This document shows positions 7,744 to 15,706 of a stretch of DNA of 64,000 nt, in pieces; positions within the stretch are counted from its first letter, which is position 1; each line of letters starts with the position of its first letter. The notes below the pieces were generated by a model. The model was not told the origin of the DNA. It was given only the letters and a program-made list of their open reading frames with translations, and ran no database searches. The stretch comes from Saccharopolyspora kobensis (lineage in GTDB: Bacteria > Actinomycetota > Actinomycetes > Mycobacteriales > Pseudonocardiaceae), in the NCBI RefSeq assembly GCF_900108315.1, contig NZ_FNVB01000016.1, positions 23,965-87,964 on the forward strand. Reading direction: 5' to 3'. The translations under genes were made by a program, and so were the position numbers.

Positions 7744-8874
7744 ATGGTCGATCCCGTCGAACTCATCGCGGACTTGGTTCGCATCCCCAGCATCAACCCG
7801 CGCGACCGCGCCGAGCCGGCCGAAACCGCTCTGGCCGAGCACATCGCCGAGTGGGCGACGGCGCGCGGAATGCGCGCGCGCACCGAGGAAGTGCTCGACG
7901 GGCGGCACAACGTGCTCGTCGAGCTGCCCGGTGACGACGAGCGCCCGCTGCTGCTGGAGTCCCATTTGGACACCGTGGAGACCGATGGCATGACCATCGC
8001 CGCGTTCGAGCCGGAGGTCCGCGACGGCAGGCTCTACGGCCGGGGCTCGTGCGACGCGAAGGCGTCGCTGGCGGTGTTCCTGACCGCGATGGCGCGGCTG
8101 GCCGAGAGCGGCCCGCGACCGCGCTCGGTGGTGTTCGCCGGTGTGGTCGACGAGGAGCACCTGTACCGCGGGGTGACGGCGCTGCGCCGCAGCGGCCTGC
8201 CGACGCCGGCGGGCGCGATCATCGGCGAGCCGACCGAGCTGCGGATGGTCGTGGCGCACAAGGGCTGCATGCGCTGCCGCATCGAGGCCCGCGGCGACGC
8301 CGGGCACAGCTCGCAGCCGTGGGGCCGGACCAACGCCATCGAGGTCGCCGCCGAGGTGGTGCGCCACCTCCAGCAGGAGCACGCTCCCCGGCTGGACGCC
8401 CTGGCCCGGCCGCTGGTCGGACCGCCGTCGCTGGCGGTGACCATGATCGAGGGCGGCCAGGGGCCGAACGTGCTGCCGGACAGCTGCGTGCTGACCATCG
8501 ACCGGCGCACCGTCGGCGGCGAGGACCCGCACGAGGTCTGGGCGCAGCTGCGCGGCGAGCTCGAAGCGCGCTGGCCGGTGCTGGTGCACGAGCCGCACAT
8601 CGTCGACTACTCGCTGGAGACCGATCCGGCCGATCCGTTCGTGCGCAGCGTGGCCGCCGGGTTGCAGGCCTCCGGGCTGGACGCCGATCCGCTCGGCGTC
8701 GGCTACGGCACCGACGCCAGCAAGATCGCCCTGGACGGGGTGCCCGCCGTGGTGTTCGGGCCGGGCTCGATCGCCGACGCGCACACCGCCGACGAATCCG
8801 TCCCGCTCGACGAGGTCCGCACCGCGGTCGACGTCGTCGAGCGCGTCCTGCGCACCGGAGGTGCTCCCGCATGA
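7744..8874 (+). CDS. M20-family zinc peptidase/deacylase (ArgE/DapE type)
   Basis: 376 residues, ATG at 7744 behind AAGGGTGGG. Cytoplasmic di-zinc hydrolase of N-acyl-amino acids or dipeptides. The metal-binding and catalytic motifs are intact: ESHLDTVET, GRGSCDAKAS, VVDEEH, IIGEPTEL, and the late histidine in SIADAHTADE. The dimerisation insert (CMRCRIEARGDAGHSSQPWG onward) sits between them. Its TGA overlaps the ATG of the MFS transporter (ATGA), so uptake and hydrolysis are coupled. Next to ridA/iclR and D-amino-acid genes, an N-acyl amino acid substrate is plausible, but the exact substrate is unknown. It could also be annotated as acetylornithine deacetylase-like. Confidence 0.88.
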   Translation: MVDPVELIADLVRIPSINPRDRAEPAETALAEHIAEWATARGMRARTEEVLDGRHNVLVELPGDDERPLLLESHLDTVETDGMTIAAFEPEVRDGRLYGRGSCDAKASLAVFLTAMARLAESGPRPRSVVFAGVVDEEHLYRGVTALRRSGLPTPAGAIIGEPTELRMVVAHKGCMRCRIEARGDAGHSSQPWGRTNAIEVAAEVVRHLQQEHAPRLDALARPLVGPPSLAVTMIEGGQGPNVLPDSCVLTIDRRTVGGEDPHEVWAQLRGELEARWPVLVHEPHIVDYSLETDPADPFVRSVAAGLQASGLDADPLGVGYGTDASKIALDGVPAVVFGPGSIADAHTADESVPLDEVRTAVDVVERVLRTGGAPA

Positions 8875-10151
8875 CGATCGCGCAGACCGCCACCGCCACC
8901 AAGCGCCGGTTCGGGGTGCTCGCCGCCGACTTCGCGGTGCTGGGCCTGAACTACGCCGACCGCGCCGCGTTCGGCATCGCCGGGCCGCTGATCATCGCCG
9001 AGTTCGGCTTCTCCAACGCCGCCTTCGGGTGGCTGGCCAGCATCTTCGCCCTGGCCTACTCGCCGTTCGGGTTCATCGGCGGCTGGCTGGCCGACCGGTT
9101 CGGGCCGCGCAACGTGATGGGCTGGGCGGTGATCGCCTGGTCGGCGTTCACCGCGCTGACCGCAGCGGGCGTCGGTTTCGTCAGCCTGCTGATCATCCGC
9201 TTCCTGTTCGGCGCCGGGGAGGGCCCGCAGGCCACCGTCACGGCGAAGCTGATGCACAACTGGTTCCCGAAGCGGGAGCTGGGCACCGCGCTGGGCATCG
9301 CCAACGCCGCCACGCCGCTGGGCGGCGCGGTCGCCACGCCGGTGGTGGTCGGCATCATGCACGCCACGCAGGGCAACTGGCGGCTGCCGTTCCTGATCTT
9401 CGGCGCGCTGGGCGTGCTGGCCGCGATCGGCTGGTTCTGGGTCGTGCGCGACACCCCGGAGCAGCACCCGAAGGTCAACGAGGCCGAGGTCCGGGTCATC
9501 CGGCAGGACCAGGACGAGGTGGCGGCGGCCGAGCAGGAGGACGCGCCGGGGTTCTGGAGCTGCGTGGCCAAGCCCGCGGTGTGGGCGACGGCGATCGCCT
9601 ACTTCGGGTACGCGTGGATCCTGTGGACATTCGTGTCCTGGTTCCCGAACTACCTGGTGCAGGAGCGGGGCATCGACCTGGACGGGCTGGCGATCGCCGG
9701 CGCGATCCCGTGGGTCGGCGGGTGCGTCGGGCTGATCGCGGGCGGGGCGCTCACCGACTGGCTGGTGCGCCGGATGGGCGATCCCGAGGCGCCGCGCCGC
9801 TGGCTGGTGATCATCTGCCTGGCGGCGACGGCGGTGCTGTTCGCGCTGGTGTCGATGGTGACGACCACCTTCGCGGCGGTCGCGGTGATGACCGTCGTGG
9901 TGTTCCTGCTGTACCTGACGGGTGCGCAGTACTGGATCATCGTGGGCGAGGCGGTGCCCGCCGCCCGCTACGGCGCGGTCTCCGGGGCGGTGCAGATGTT
10001 CGCCACCTCCGCGTCGATCTTCGCGCCGCTGGTCACCGGCTACCTGGCCGATTCCTCGCTGGGCTGGGGCGGGGTGTTCGTGGTCGCGGGTTCGATCACC
10101 ATCATCGGGCCGGTCCTGCTGCTGTTCGCCGGACGGCGGCGGCGCGCGTGA
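8871..10151 (+). CDS. MFS transporter, anion:cation symporter type
   Basis: 426 residues with about 12 hydrophobic segments. The loop GGWLADRFGPRNVMGW after the second helices is the MFS motif A. The N-terminal region (NYADRAAFGIAGPLI) resembles ACS-family uptake carriers for organic anions (hexuronate/glucarate type). A hydrophilic loop at about 195-230 separates the two six-helix halves. It overlaps the M20 gene by 4 nt and probably imports that enzyme's substrate. A strong hairpin follows at 10157-10192. Confidence 0.85.
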   Translation: MTIAQTATATKRRFGVLAADFAVLGLNYADRAAFGIAGPLIIAEFGFSNAAFGWLASIFALAYSPFGFIGGWLADRFGPRNVMGWAVIAWSAFTALTAAGVGFVSLLIIRFLFGAGEGPQATVTAKLMHNWFPKRELGTALGIANAATPLGGAVATPVVVGIMHATQGNWRLPFLIFGALGVLAAIGWFWVVRDTPEQHPKVNEAEVRVIRQDQDEVAAAEQEDAPGFWSCVAKPAVWATAIAYFGYAWILWTFVSWFPNYLVQERGIDLDGLAIAGAIPWVGGCVGLIAGGALTDWLVRRMGDPEAPRRWLVIICLAATAVLFALVSMVTTTFAAVAVMTVVVFLLYLTGAQYWIIVGEAVPAARYGAVSGAVQMFATSASIFAPLVTGYLADSSLGWGGVFVVAGSITIIGPVLLLFAGRRRRA

Positions 10152-10156
10152 GCGAC

Positions 10157-10192
10157 GGGCGCGGAAGCGGGATCGCCGGCGCTTCCGCGCCC
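10157..10192. terminator. hairpin between convergent MFS and Ca2+/H+ antiporter genes
   Basis: A perfect 13-bp stem (GGGCGCGGAAGCG at 10157-10169, complement at 10180-10192) with a 10-nt loop fills the 47-nt gap between two convergent genes. It lacks a T-run on either side, as is common for actinomycete terminators, and is probably bidirectional. Confidence 0.7.
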
Positions 10193-10198
10193 GCGGCG

Positions 10199-11296
10199 TC
10201 ACGGGTTGACGGCGAGGAACAGGAACGCCGCCAGCAGCGCGAGGTGCACGCCGCCCTGCAGGCGGGTGGCCCGGCCGGGGACCACGGTGAGCACGCTGAC
10301 CACGATGGTCAGCGCGAACAGGACGATCTGGGTGGCGCCCAGCCCCAGGTGCAGCGGGCCCTGCAGCCAGATCGAGGCGACCGCGATCGCCGGGATGGTC
10401 AGGCCGATGCTGGCGATCGCCGAGCCGTAGGCCAGGTTGAGGCTGATCTGCATCCGCCGCCGCACCGAGGCGCGCACCGCGGCGATGGTCTCCGGCAGCA
10501 GCACCAGCATCGCGATGACCACGCCGACGAAGGAGTTCGGGAAGCCCGCCGCGGCGACCGCGGCCTCGATGGCCGGGGACTCCACCTTCGCCAGGCCGAC
10601 CACCGCGACCAGGGCGATCAGCAGCAGGACGAGGCTCGCGGCGGTCCGCCGACCGGTCGGCGGCTCGGCGTGGTCGTCCTCGGGTTCGACGGTGCCCTTG
10701 TCGGTCACCGGGAGGAAGAAGTCGCGGTGCCGCCTGGTCTGGGTGGACACGAACAGCGTGTAGAGCACGACCGAGGCCAGCGCGGCGAACACCAGCTGGT
10801 TCGGCGAGTACTCCGGCCCGGGCACGGTGGTGGTGAAGGCCGGCAGCACCAGGGTCAGCGCACCCATCGTCGCCACCGTCGCCACCGCGGCGCCGGTGCC
10901 CTCGGCGTTGAACATCGGCAGCCCGTAGCGCAGCGCCCCCACCAGCAGGGACAGTCCGGCGATGCCGTTGGTGGTGATCATGATCGCGGCGAAGATGGTG
11001 TCCCGCGCCAGCGACGCGGCCCCATCACCACCGGAGATCATCATGCTGACGATCAGCGCGACCTCGATCACGGTGACGGCCACCGCGAGCACCAGCGAGC
11101 CGTAGGGCTCGCCCACCTTGTGCGCGACGACCTCGGCGTGGTGCACCGCGGTCAGCACCGCACCGGCCAGCAGCACGGCGACGACGATCACCATGCCGGT
11201 GCCCAGGCCGTCCTTCATGGGCCAGGCGATGGCCAGCGCGATCATCGCCAGCACCGGTATCAAGACGTTCAGGGACAACAACGATCGCAGCGACAT
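10199..11296 (-). CDS. calcium/proton antiporter (CaCA family, ChaA/CAX type)
   Basis: 365 residues from ATG 11296 (MSLRSLLSLNVLIPVL); the frame is open further upstream, but that stretch is not membrane-like. About 11 membrane segments form two halves. The conserved alpha repeats are visible as VTVIEVALIVSMMISGG with TIFAAIMITTNGIAG, and NSFVGVVIAMLVLLPETI with LNLAYGSAIASIGLT. Family members export cytosolic Ca2+ (or Na+/K+) in exchange for protons. A hydrophilic loop with DDHAEPPTGRR divides the halves. It is transcribed alone and convergent with the MFS gene. Confidence 0.88.
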   Translation of the reverse strand: MSLRSLLSLNVLIPVLAMIALAIAWPMKDGLGTGMVIVVAVLLAGAVLTAVHHAEVVAHKVGEPYGSLVLAVAVTVIEVALIVSMMISGGDGAASLARDTIFAAIMITTNGIAGLSLLVGALRYGLPMFNAEGTGAAVATVATMGALTLVLPAFTTTVPGPEYSPNQLVFAALASVVLYTLFVSTQTRRHRDFFLPVTDKGTVEPEDDHAEPPTGRRTAASLVLLLIALVAVVGLAKVESPAIEAAVAAAGFPNSFVGVVIAMLVLLPETIAAVRASVRRRMQISLNLAYGSAIASIGLTIPAIAVASIWLQGPLHLGLGATQIVLFALTIVVSVLTVVPGRATRLQGGVHLALLAAFLFLAVNP

Positions 11297-11400
11297 GTGT
11301 CCACAGTAGAAGCCGAGATCGATTCGCGCGGGGCCGGGTACGGGCATATCGGGCACCGGCCGGCAGAACGCGCCGCCGCCGCGACCAGCGGCGACGATGA

Positions 11401-11416
11401 TCACTCGTTCGAGTGA
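11401..11416. promoter_or_regulatory. palindrome upstream of the antiporter gene
   Basis: TCACTCG-TT-CGAGTGA is a perfect 7-bp inverted repeat about 105 nt upstream of the antiporter start and next to the ridA terminator. It could be an operator for the antiporter gene; no regulator can be named. Confidence 0.3.
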
Positions 11417-11421
11417 AGAGC

Positions 11422-11464
11422 GAAGGGCACCTCCTGCCGGGCGATCCGGCGGGAAGTGCCCTTC
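11422..11464 (-). terminator. terminator after the iclR-ridA operon
   Basis: GAAGGGCAC (11422-11430) pairs perfectly with GTGCCCTTC (11456-11464). An inner GC-rich stem with one wobble pair closes the structure. It begins 13 nt after the ridA stop. Confidence 0.7.
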
Positions 11465-11476
11465 ACCTCAATCCGC

Positions 11477-11863
11477 TCAGTCGAGGACGGCGAGCGCGTC
11501 GATCTCGACGAGGAGACCGGCGGGCAGTCCGACGTAGACGGTGGTGCGGGCCGGGAAGGGCTCGCCGACCACGCGGGCGTAGGTCTCGTTCATCTCCGCG
11601 AACTGGGAGACGTCCGTCAGGTACACGCGCAGCATCAGCACGTCCTCGATGGAGCCGCCCTCGGCCTCCAGGATCGCGATCACGTTGCGCAGGCACTGCT
11701 CGGTCTGCTCCGGGACACCGCCCTCGACCAGCTTGCCGGTCGCCGGGTCGACCGCGGTCTGCCCGGAGACCTGCAAGATGTTGCCCTTGCGGACGCCCTG
11801 CGAGAGCGGAATGCTCGCCGGCGGCTTGGGGGCTTTGTCGGTGCTGACGACGGTCCTGGCCAT
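11477..11863 (-). CDS. ridA: RidA-family enamine/imine deaminase
   Basis: 128 residues, standard RidA/YjgF length; a cytoplasmic trimer. It hydrolyses reactive enamine/imine intermediates such as 2-aminoacrylate released by PLP-dependent serine/threonine dehydratases. Conserved segments are seen: GNILQVSGQTAVDP, IEDVLMLRVYLTDVSQFAEMN split over residues 75-95, and the substrate-binding arginine in FPARTTVYVG. ATG 11863 is preceded by GAGGAAGG and overlaps the iclR stop (TGATG), so the two genes are co-translated. It lies divergent from a D-serine-dehydratase-like gene, which fits this detoxification job very well. Confidence 0.93.
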   Translation of the reverse strand: MARTVVSTDKAPKPPASIPLSQGVRKGNILQVSGQTAVDPATGKLVEGGVPEQTEQCLRNVIAILEAEGGSIEDVLMLRVYLTDVSQFAEMNETYARVVGEPFPARTTVYVGLPAGLLVEIDALAVLD

Positions 11864-12627
11864 CAGGTTTCCTTCCTCTTGTCCGTTGGCTGCCAACCCA
11901 GCTCGGCGGAGACCCCGCCCGCTGCGCGCAGCACGTCGTCGACGAGCCCGAGCAGGCCGTCGAAGTCCAGCAGTACTTTCGGCACCGACAGCGAGACGGC
12001 CGCGATGGTCTCGCCGCGGTGGTTGCGGATCGGCGCGGCGACGCAGTGGATGAAGTCCTCGTGCTCGCTGCGGTCGACCGCGTAGCCCTGGTCGCGCACC
12101 CGGTCCAGCTCGGCCAGGAAGCGCGCCGCGGAGTCGATCGTGTTCGCGGTCAGCTTCGGGTAGGCCAGCTGTTCGGCGAACTGCCCGCGCTGCGCAGGTG
12201 GCCAGTCCGCGACCAGCGCCTTGCCGACCGCGGTGCAGTGCACCGGGGCGCGGCGGCCGATGCGGGAGTACATCCGCACCGGGTGCTTGCTGTCGACCTT
12301 GTCGATGTAGATGACGTGGTCGTCCTCCAGCGTCGCCAGGTGCACGGTGTGGCCGCTGATGCCGTTGAGCTCCAGCAGGTGCGCGCGGGCGACGTCGCGG
12401 ACGTCGAGGTCTTCCAGCGCCTGGTGCGCGAGGTCGAACAGCGCGCTGCCGAGGCGGTAGTGGTGCACGTCCTCGCGGCGGACGAAGCGCCCGGCCTCCA
12501 GGCTGCGCAGCAGGCGCATCGCGGTGGACTTGTGCACGCCGAGGCGCTGGGCGAGCTGGTCGAGGGTCTGCGGTCCGGCGGCCAGCGAGGTCAGCACGGC
12601 CAGACCTCGCTCCAAGCTCTGACTCAC
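11863..12627 (-). CDS. IclR-family transcriptional regulator
   Basis: 254 residues from the GTG at 12627 (VSQSLERGLAVL), preceded by GGAGGGAG. The N-terminal winged helix-turn-helix (about 5-65, LDQLAQRLGVHKSTAMRLLRSLE region) and the C-terminal effector domain (VHLATLEDDHVIYIDKV, HCTAVGKALVA, GETIAAVSLSVPK) are complete. IclR proteins usually repress or activate a neighbouring catabolic unit in response to a small acid. It is co-transcribed with ridA and divergent from the D-amino-acid genes. TTGCG/CGCAA palindromes lie in the shared promoter region and also upstream of the M20/MFS pair. Confidence 0.93.
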   Translation of the reverse strand: MSQSLERGLAVLTSLAAGPQTLDQLAQRLGVHKSTAMRLLRSLEAGRFVRREDVHHYRLGSALFDLAHQALEDLDVRDVARAHLLELNGISGHTVHLATLEDDHVIYIDKVDSKHPVRMYSRIGRRAPVHCTAVGKALVADWPPAQRGQFAEQLAYPKLTANTIDSAARFLAELDRVRDQGYAVDRSEHEDFIHCVAAPIRNHRGETIAAVSLSVPKVLLDFDGLLGLVDDVLRAAGGVSAELGWQPTDKRKET

Positions 12628-12685
12628 CGGCCGCTCCCTCCGTTGACGCGTTGCGCGGCGTGATGGTACACACCTAACCATCATT

Positions 12686-12714
12686 TTGCGCAATCAGCGT
12701 TGCATTCTACGCAA
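12686..12714. promoter_or_regulatory. candidate IclR operators in the divergent promoter
   Basis: TTGCGCAA (12686-12693) and the imperfect palindrome TTGCATTCTACGCAA (12700-12714) lie between iclR (start 12627) and the D-amino-acid gene (start 12727). Both use the half-sites seen at 7569-7624. A weak TTTGCG-N17-TACGCA promoter for the plus-strand gene would be covered by them, which would fit repression. Confidence 0.5.
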
Positions 12715-12726
12715 TAGGAGACCTTG

Positions 12727-14037
12727 GTGTCAGCACGGGGTATCAACATCGAGGCGGTCCGCGCCCTGCACGACGAGCGCATCGACTGGCGCTTCAAGGG
12801 CATGCCCTCGGACGCCTTCGGCACCACTGTCGGCGAGTTCCTGGCCACCCGCCCGACGGTCTTCGACGGCGGCTTCGTCGGACCGCTGCTGACGCTCGAC
12901 CGCAGCGCCCTGGAGCACAACCTGCGGACCATGGCCGACTGGTGCGCCGAGCACGGCGTGCAGCTCGCCCCGCACGGCAAGACCACGATGGCACCGCAGC
13001 TGTTCGGCCAGCAGCTCGCGCACGGCTCGTGGGGCATCACCGCGGCCAGCATCAGCCAGCTGCGCGTCTACCGCGCGTTCGGCGTCGAGCGGATCCTGTT
13101 CGCCAACGAGCTGGTCGACCCCAGCGGCCTGGCCTGGCTGGCCGACGAGCTCGACCGCGACCCGCAGTTCCGGTTCTGCTGCTACGCCGACTCGCTGCGC
13201 GGCGTGCACCTGATGGCCGAGGCGCTGGCCTCGCACGGCGCTTCCCGACCGGTCGACGTGCTGGTCGAGCTGGGCAATCCCGACGGGCGCACGGGTGCGC
13301 GCACGAAGGCCGAGGCCCGCGAGATCGCCGATGCCGTGCTGGCCAACCCGATGCTGCGACTGGTCGGCGTGGCCGGATACGAGGGCGAGGTCGCGCACGA
13401 CATCAGCGACGGCTCGCTGTCCGCCGTGGACGGATACCTGGAGCGGGTGCGCGAGCTGGTCGCCGAGCTGGCCGAGGCCGGGCACTTCGCCGGGCTGGAC
13501 GAGGTGATCGTCACCGCGGGCGGCAGCTCCTACTTCGACCAGGTCGCCGAGGCGCTGATCAAGCCGTGGCCGCCCGGGCTGCCCGTGATCCCGGTGATCC
13601 GCAGCGGCGGTTACCTGCTGCACGACGACGGCTTCTACCGGCTCCGCTCGCCGTTCGGCCGGGAGCACCGGCTGGCCGGGCAGGAGCGGCCGTTCCGGCC
13701 CGCGATGCGGGCGTGGGCGCAGGTCATGTCCCGCCCGGAACCCGGCCTGGCGCTGCTGACCATGGGCCGCCGCGACGCCTCCTTCGACCAGGACCTGCCG
13801 GAACCGCAGGTGATCCGCGGCGCCGACGGCGTGGTGCGCGAGCTGCCGGACGGTTCCGCCCGGGTCCGGGCGCTGGCCGACCAGCACACCTTCCTGGAGC
13901 TCACCGGCGCGGACCCGCAGGTGGGCGACTGGATCGGCTTCGGGCTCTCGCACCCGTGCACGGTCTTCGACAAGTGGTCGCTGATCCCGGTGGTCGACGA
14001 CGGCGTGGTGATCGACCTGATCCGCACGTTCTTCTAG
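12727..14037 (+). CDS. D-serine dehydratase-like PLP enzyme (DSD1/D-threonine aldolase fold)
   Basis: 436 residues. GTG 12727 is chosen because AGGAG lies 6 nt upstream; a TTG one codon earlier is too close. This fold-type III PLP enzyme uses an alanine-racemase-like barrel. The PLP lysine is in QLAPHGKTTMAPQ (about residue 84). Near the C terminus the SHPCTVFDKW segment supplies the His and Cys that bind the metal in DSD1-type D-serine dehydratases. Such enzymes deaminate D-serine or related D-hydroxy amino acids. It heads a unit with an N-acyl-D-amino-acid deacylase and a GntP transporter, divergent from iclR-ridA. D-threonine aldolase activity is the main alternative. Confidence 0.88.
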   Translation: MSARGINIEAVRALHDERIDWRFKGMPSDAFGTTVGEFLATRPTVFDGGFVGPLLTLDRSALEHNLRTMADWCAEHGVQLAPHGKTTMAPQLFGQQLAHGSWGITAASISQLRVYRAFGVERILFANELVDPSGLAWLADELDRDPQFRFCCYADSLRGVHLMAEALASHGASRPVDVLVELGNPDGRTGARTKAEAREIADAVLANPMLRLVGVAGYEGEVAHDISDGSLSAVDGYLERVRELVAELAEAGHFAGLDEVIVTAGGSSYFDQVAEALIKPWPPGLPVIPVIRSGGYLLHDDGFYRLRSPFGREHRLAGQERPFRPAMRAWAQVMSRPEPGLALLTMGRRDASFDQDLPEPQVIRGADGVVRELPDGSARVRALADQHTFLELTGADPQVGDWIGFGLSHPCTVFDKWSLIPVVDDGVVIDLIRTFF

Positions 14038-14071
14038 AACCACGACACCAGAACCGCTGGAGGGCTCCACG

Positions 14072-15658
14072 ATGGACATAGTGGTCCGCGGGGCGCGGGT
14101 CGTCGACGGCGACGGCGGCCCGGCCTATCGCGCCGACGTCGGCGTCGATCGAGGCCTGATCACCGAGATCGCCGAACCCGGCCGGTTGCGCGGCAAGCGC
14201 GCGATCGACGCCGACGGGCTGGTGCTCTCCCCCGGTTTCATCGACATGCACGCGCATTCCGACCTGCAGCTGCTCGCCGAGCCGGACCACACCGCGAAGG
14301 TGTCGCAGGGCGTGACGCTGGAGGTCATCGGCCAGGACGGGCTGTCCTACGCCCCGGTCGACGACGCCACGCTGGCGACGCTGCGCACCCAGATCGCCGG
14401 GTGGAACGACGACCCGCCCGGCTTCGACTGGAACTGGCGCAGCGTCGCCGAATACCTCGACCGCCTCGACACCGGGATCGCCGCCAACGCGGCGTACCTG
14501 GTGCCGCAGGGCACCCTCCGGCTGCTGTGCGTGGGCTACGACGACCGCCCGGCGACAGCGGACGAGGTGGACCGGATGCGCGACGTCCTGGCCCGGTCGC
14601 TGGACGAGGGCGCGTTCGGCATGTCCTCTGGCCTGACCTACACGCCCGGCATGTACGCCGACACCGCCGAGCTCGCCGCGCTGTGCGAGGTGGTCGCGCA
14701 GCGCGGCGGCTACTACAGCCCGCACCACCGCAGCTACGGCGCGGGCGCGCTGGACGCCTACGCGGAGATGATCGAGGTCAGCAAGCGCTCCGGCTGCCCG
14801 CTGCACCTGGCGCACGCCACGATGAACTTCAGCGTCAACCGCGGCAGGGCCGCCGAGCTGCTGTCCATGCTGGACAGCGCGCTCGACGAGGGCTGCGACA
14901 TCACGCTGGACACCTACCCGTACCTGCCGGGCAGCACCTCGCTGCACGCGCTGCTGCCCAGCTGGGCGATGGCGGGCGGCGTCGAGGCCACCCTGGCGCG
15001 GCTGCGCGACCCGGAGCAGCGCGAGCGGATCCGCGTCGTGCTGGAGGAGGAGGGCTCCGACGGCTGCCACGGGGTGCCCGTCGAGTGGGACACCATCGAG
15101 ATCAACGGTGTCCGGCGAGCGAGCAACAGCCACCTCGTCGGCTTCAGCGTCGCCGAGTCCGCCCGCGCGGCCGGAAAACCGCCCGCGGAGCACTACTTCG
15201 ACGTGCTGGTGTCCGAGGAGCTCGGCAGCTCCTGCCTGATGCACGTCGGGCACGAGGACAACGTGCGCGCGATCATGCGCCACCCGGTGCACACCGCCGG
15301 CAGTGACGGCCTGCTCGTCGGCGCGCGCCCGCACCCGCGCGCGTGGGGCACCTTCCCCCGCTACCTCGGTCACTACGTGCGCGAGCTCGGCGTGCTCGGG
15401 CTGGAGGAGTGCGTGCAGCACATGACCTCCCGCGCCGCCGACCGGCTCGGGCTGACCGACCGCGGCCGGATCCGCCCCGGGTTCGCCGCCGACCTGGTGC
15501 TCTTCGACCCCGACACCGTCGTGGACACCGCCACCTTCGACGAGCCCCGCCAGCAGGCCGCGGGAATCCCGCACGTGCTGGTCAACGGGGTGCCGGTGAT
15601 CGAGGACGGTCACCGCACCGACGCACTGCCCGGCGGCGCCCTGCGCAAGGCGCGCTGA
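14072..15658 (+). CDS. N-acyl-D-amino-acid deacylase (amidohydrolase superfamily)
   Basis: 528 residues, ATG after GGAGGG. Cytoplasmic zinc amidohydrolase that releases free D-amino acids from N-acyl forms. Metal and active-site motifs: SPGFIDMHAHSDLQ (about 50-63), YYSPHHRSYG, LHLAHATMNFS, and HTAGSDGLLVGARPHP with the conserved aspartate. The C-terminal small beta domain contains GRIRPGFAADLVLFDPDTV. Length and motifs match D-aminoacylases. It lies 34 nt after the D-serine-dehydratase-like gene and 48 nt before gntP, so the three form one operon. Confidence 0.9.
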   Translation: MDIVVRGARVVDGDGGPAYRADVGVDRGLITEIAEPGRLRGKRAIDADGLVLSPGFIDMHAHSDLQLLAEPDHTAKVSQGVTLEVIGQDGLSYAPVDDATLATLRTQIAGWNDDPPGFDWNWRSVAEYLDRLDTGIAANAAYLVPQGTLRLLCVGYDDRPATADEVDRMRDVLARSLDEGAFGMSSGLTYTPGMYADTAELAALCEVVAQRGGYYSPHHRSYGAGALDAYAEMIEVSKRSGCPLHLAHATMNFSVNRGRAAELLSMLDSALDEGCDITLDTYPYLPGSTSLHALLPSWAMAGGVEATLARLRDPEQRERIRVVLEEEGSDGCHGVPVEWDTIEINGVRRASNSHLVGFSVAESARAAGKPPAEHYFDVLVSEELGSSCLMHVGHEDNVRAIMRHPVHTAGSDGLLVGARPHPRAWGTFPRYLGHYVRELGVLGLEECVQHMTSRAADRLGLTDRGRIRPGFAADLVLFDPDTVVDTATFDEPRQQAAGIPHVLVNGVPVIEDGHRTDALPGGALRKAR

Positions 15659-15706
15659 CGGCTCCCCTCCAGCCGAGGTTCTTCTCCTCCCACTAGGAGT
15701 CCCGTC

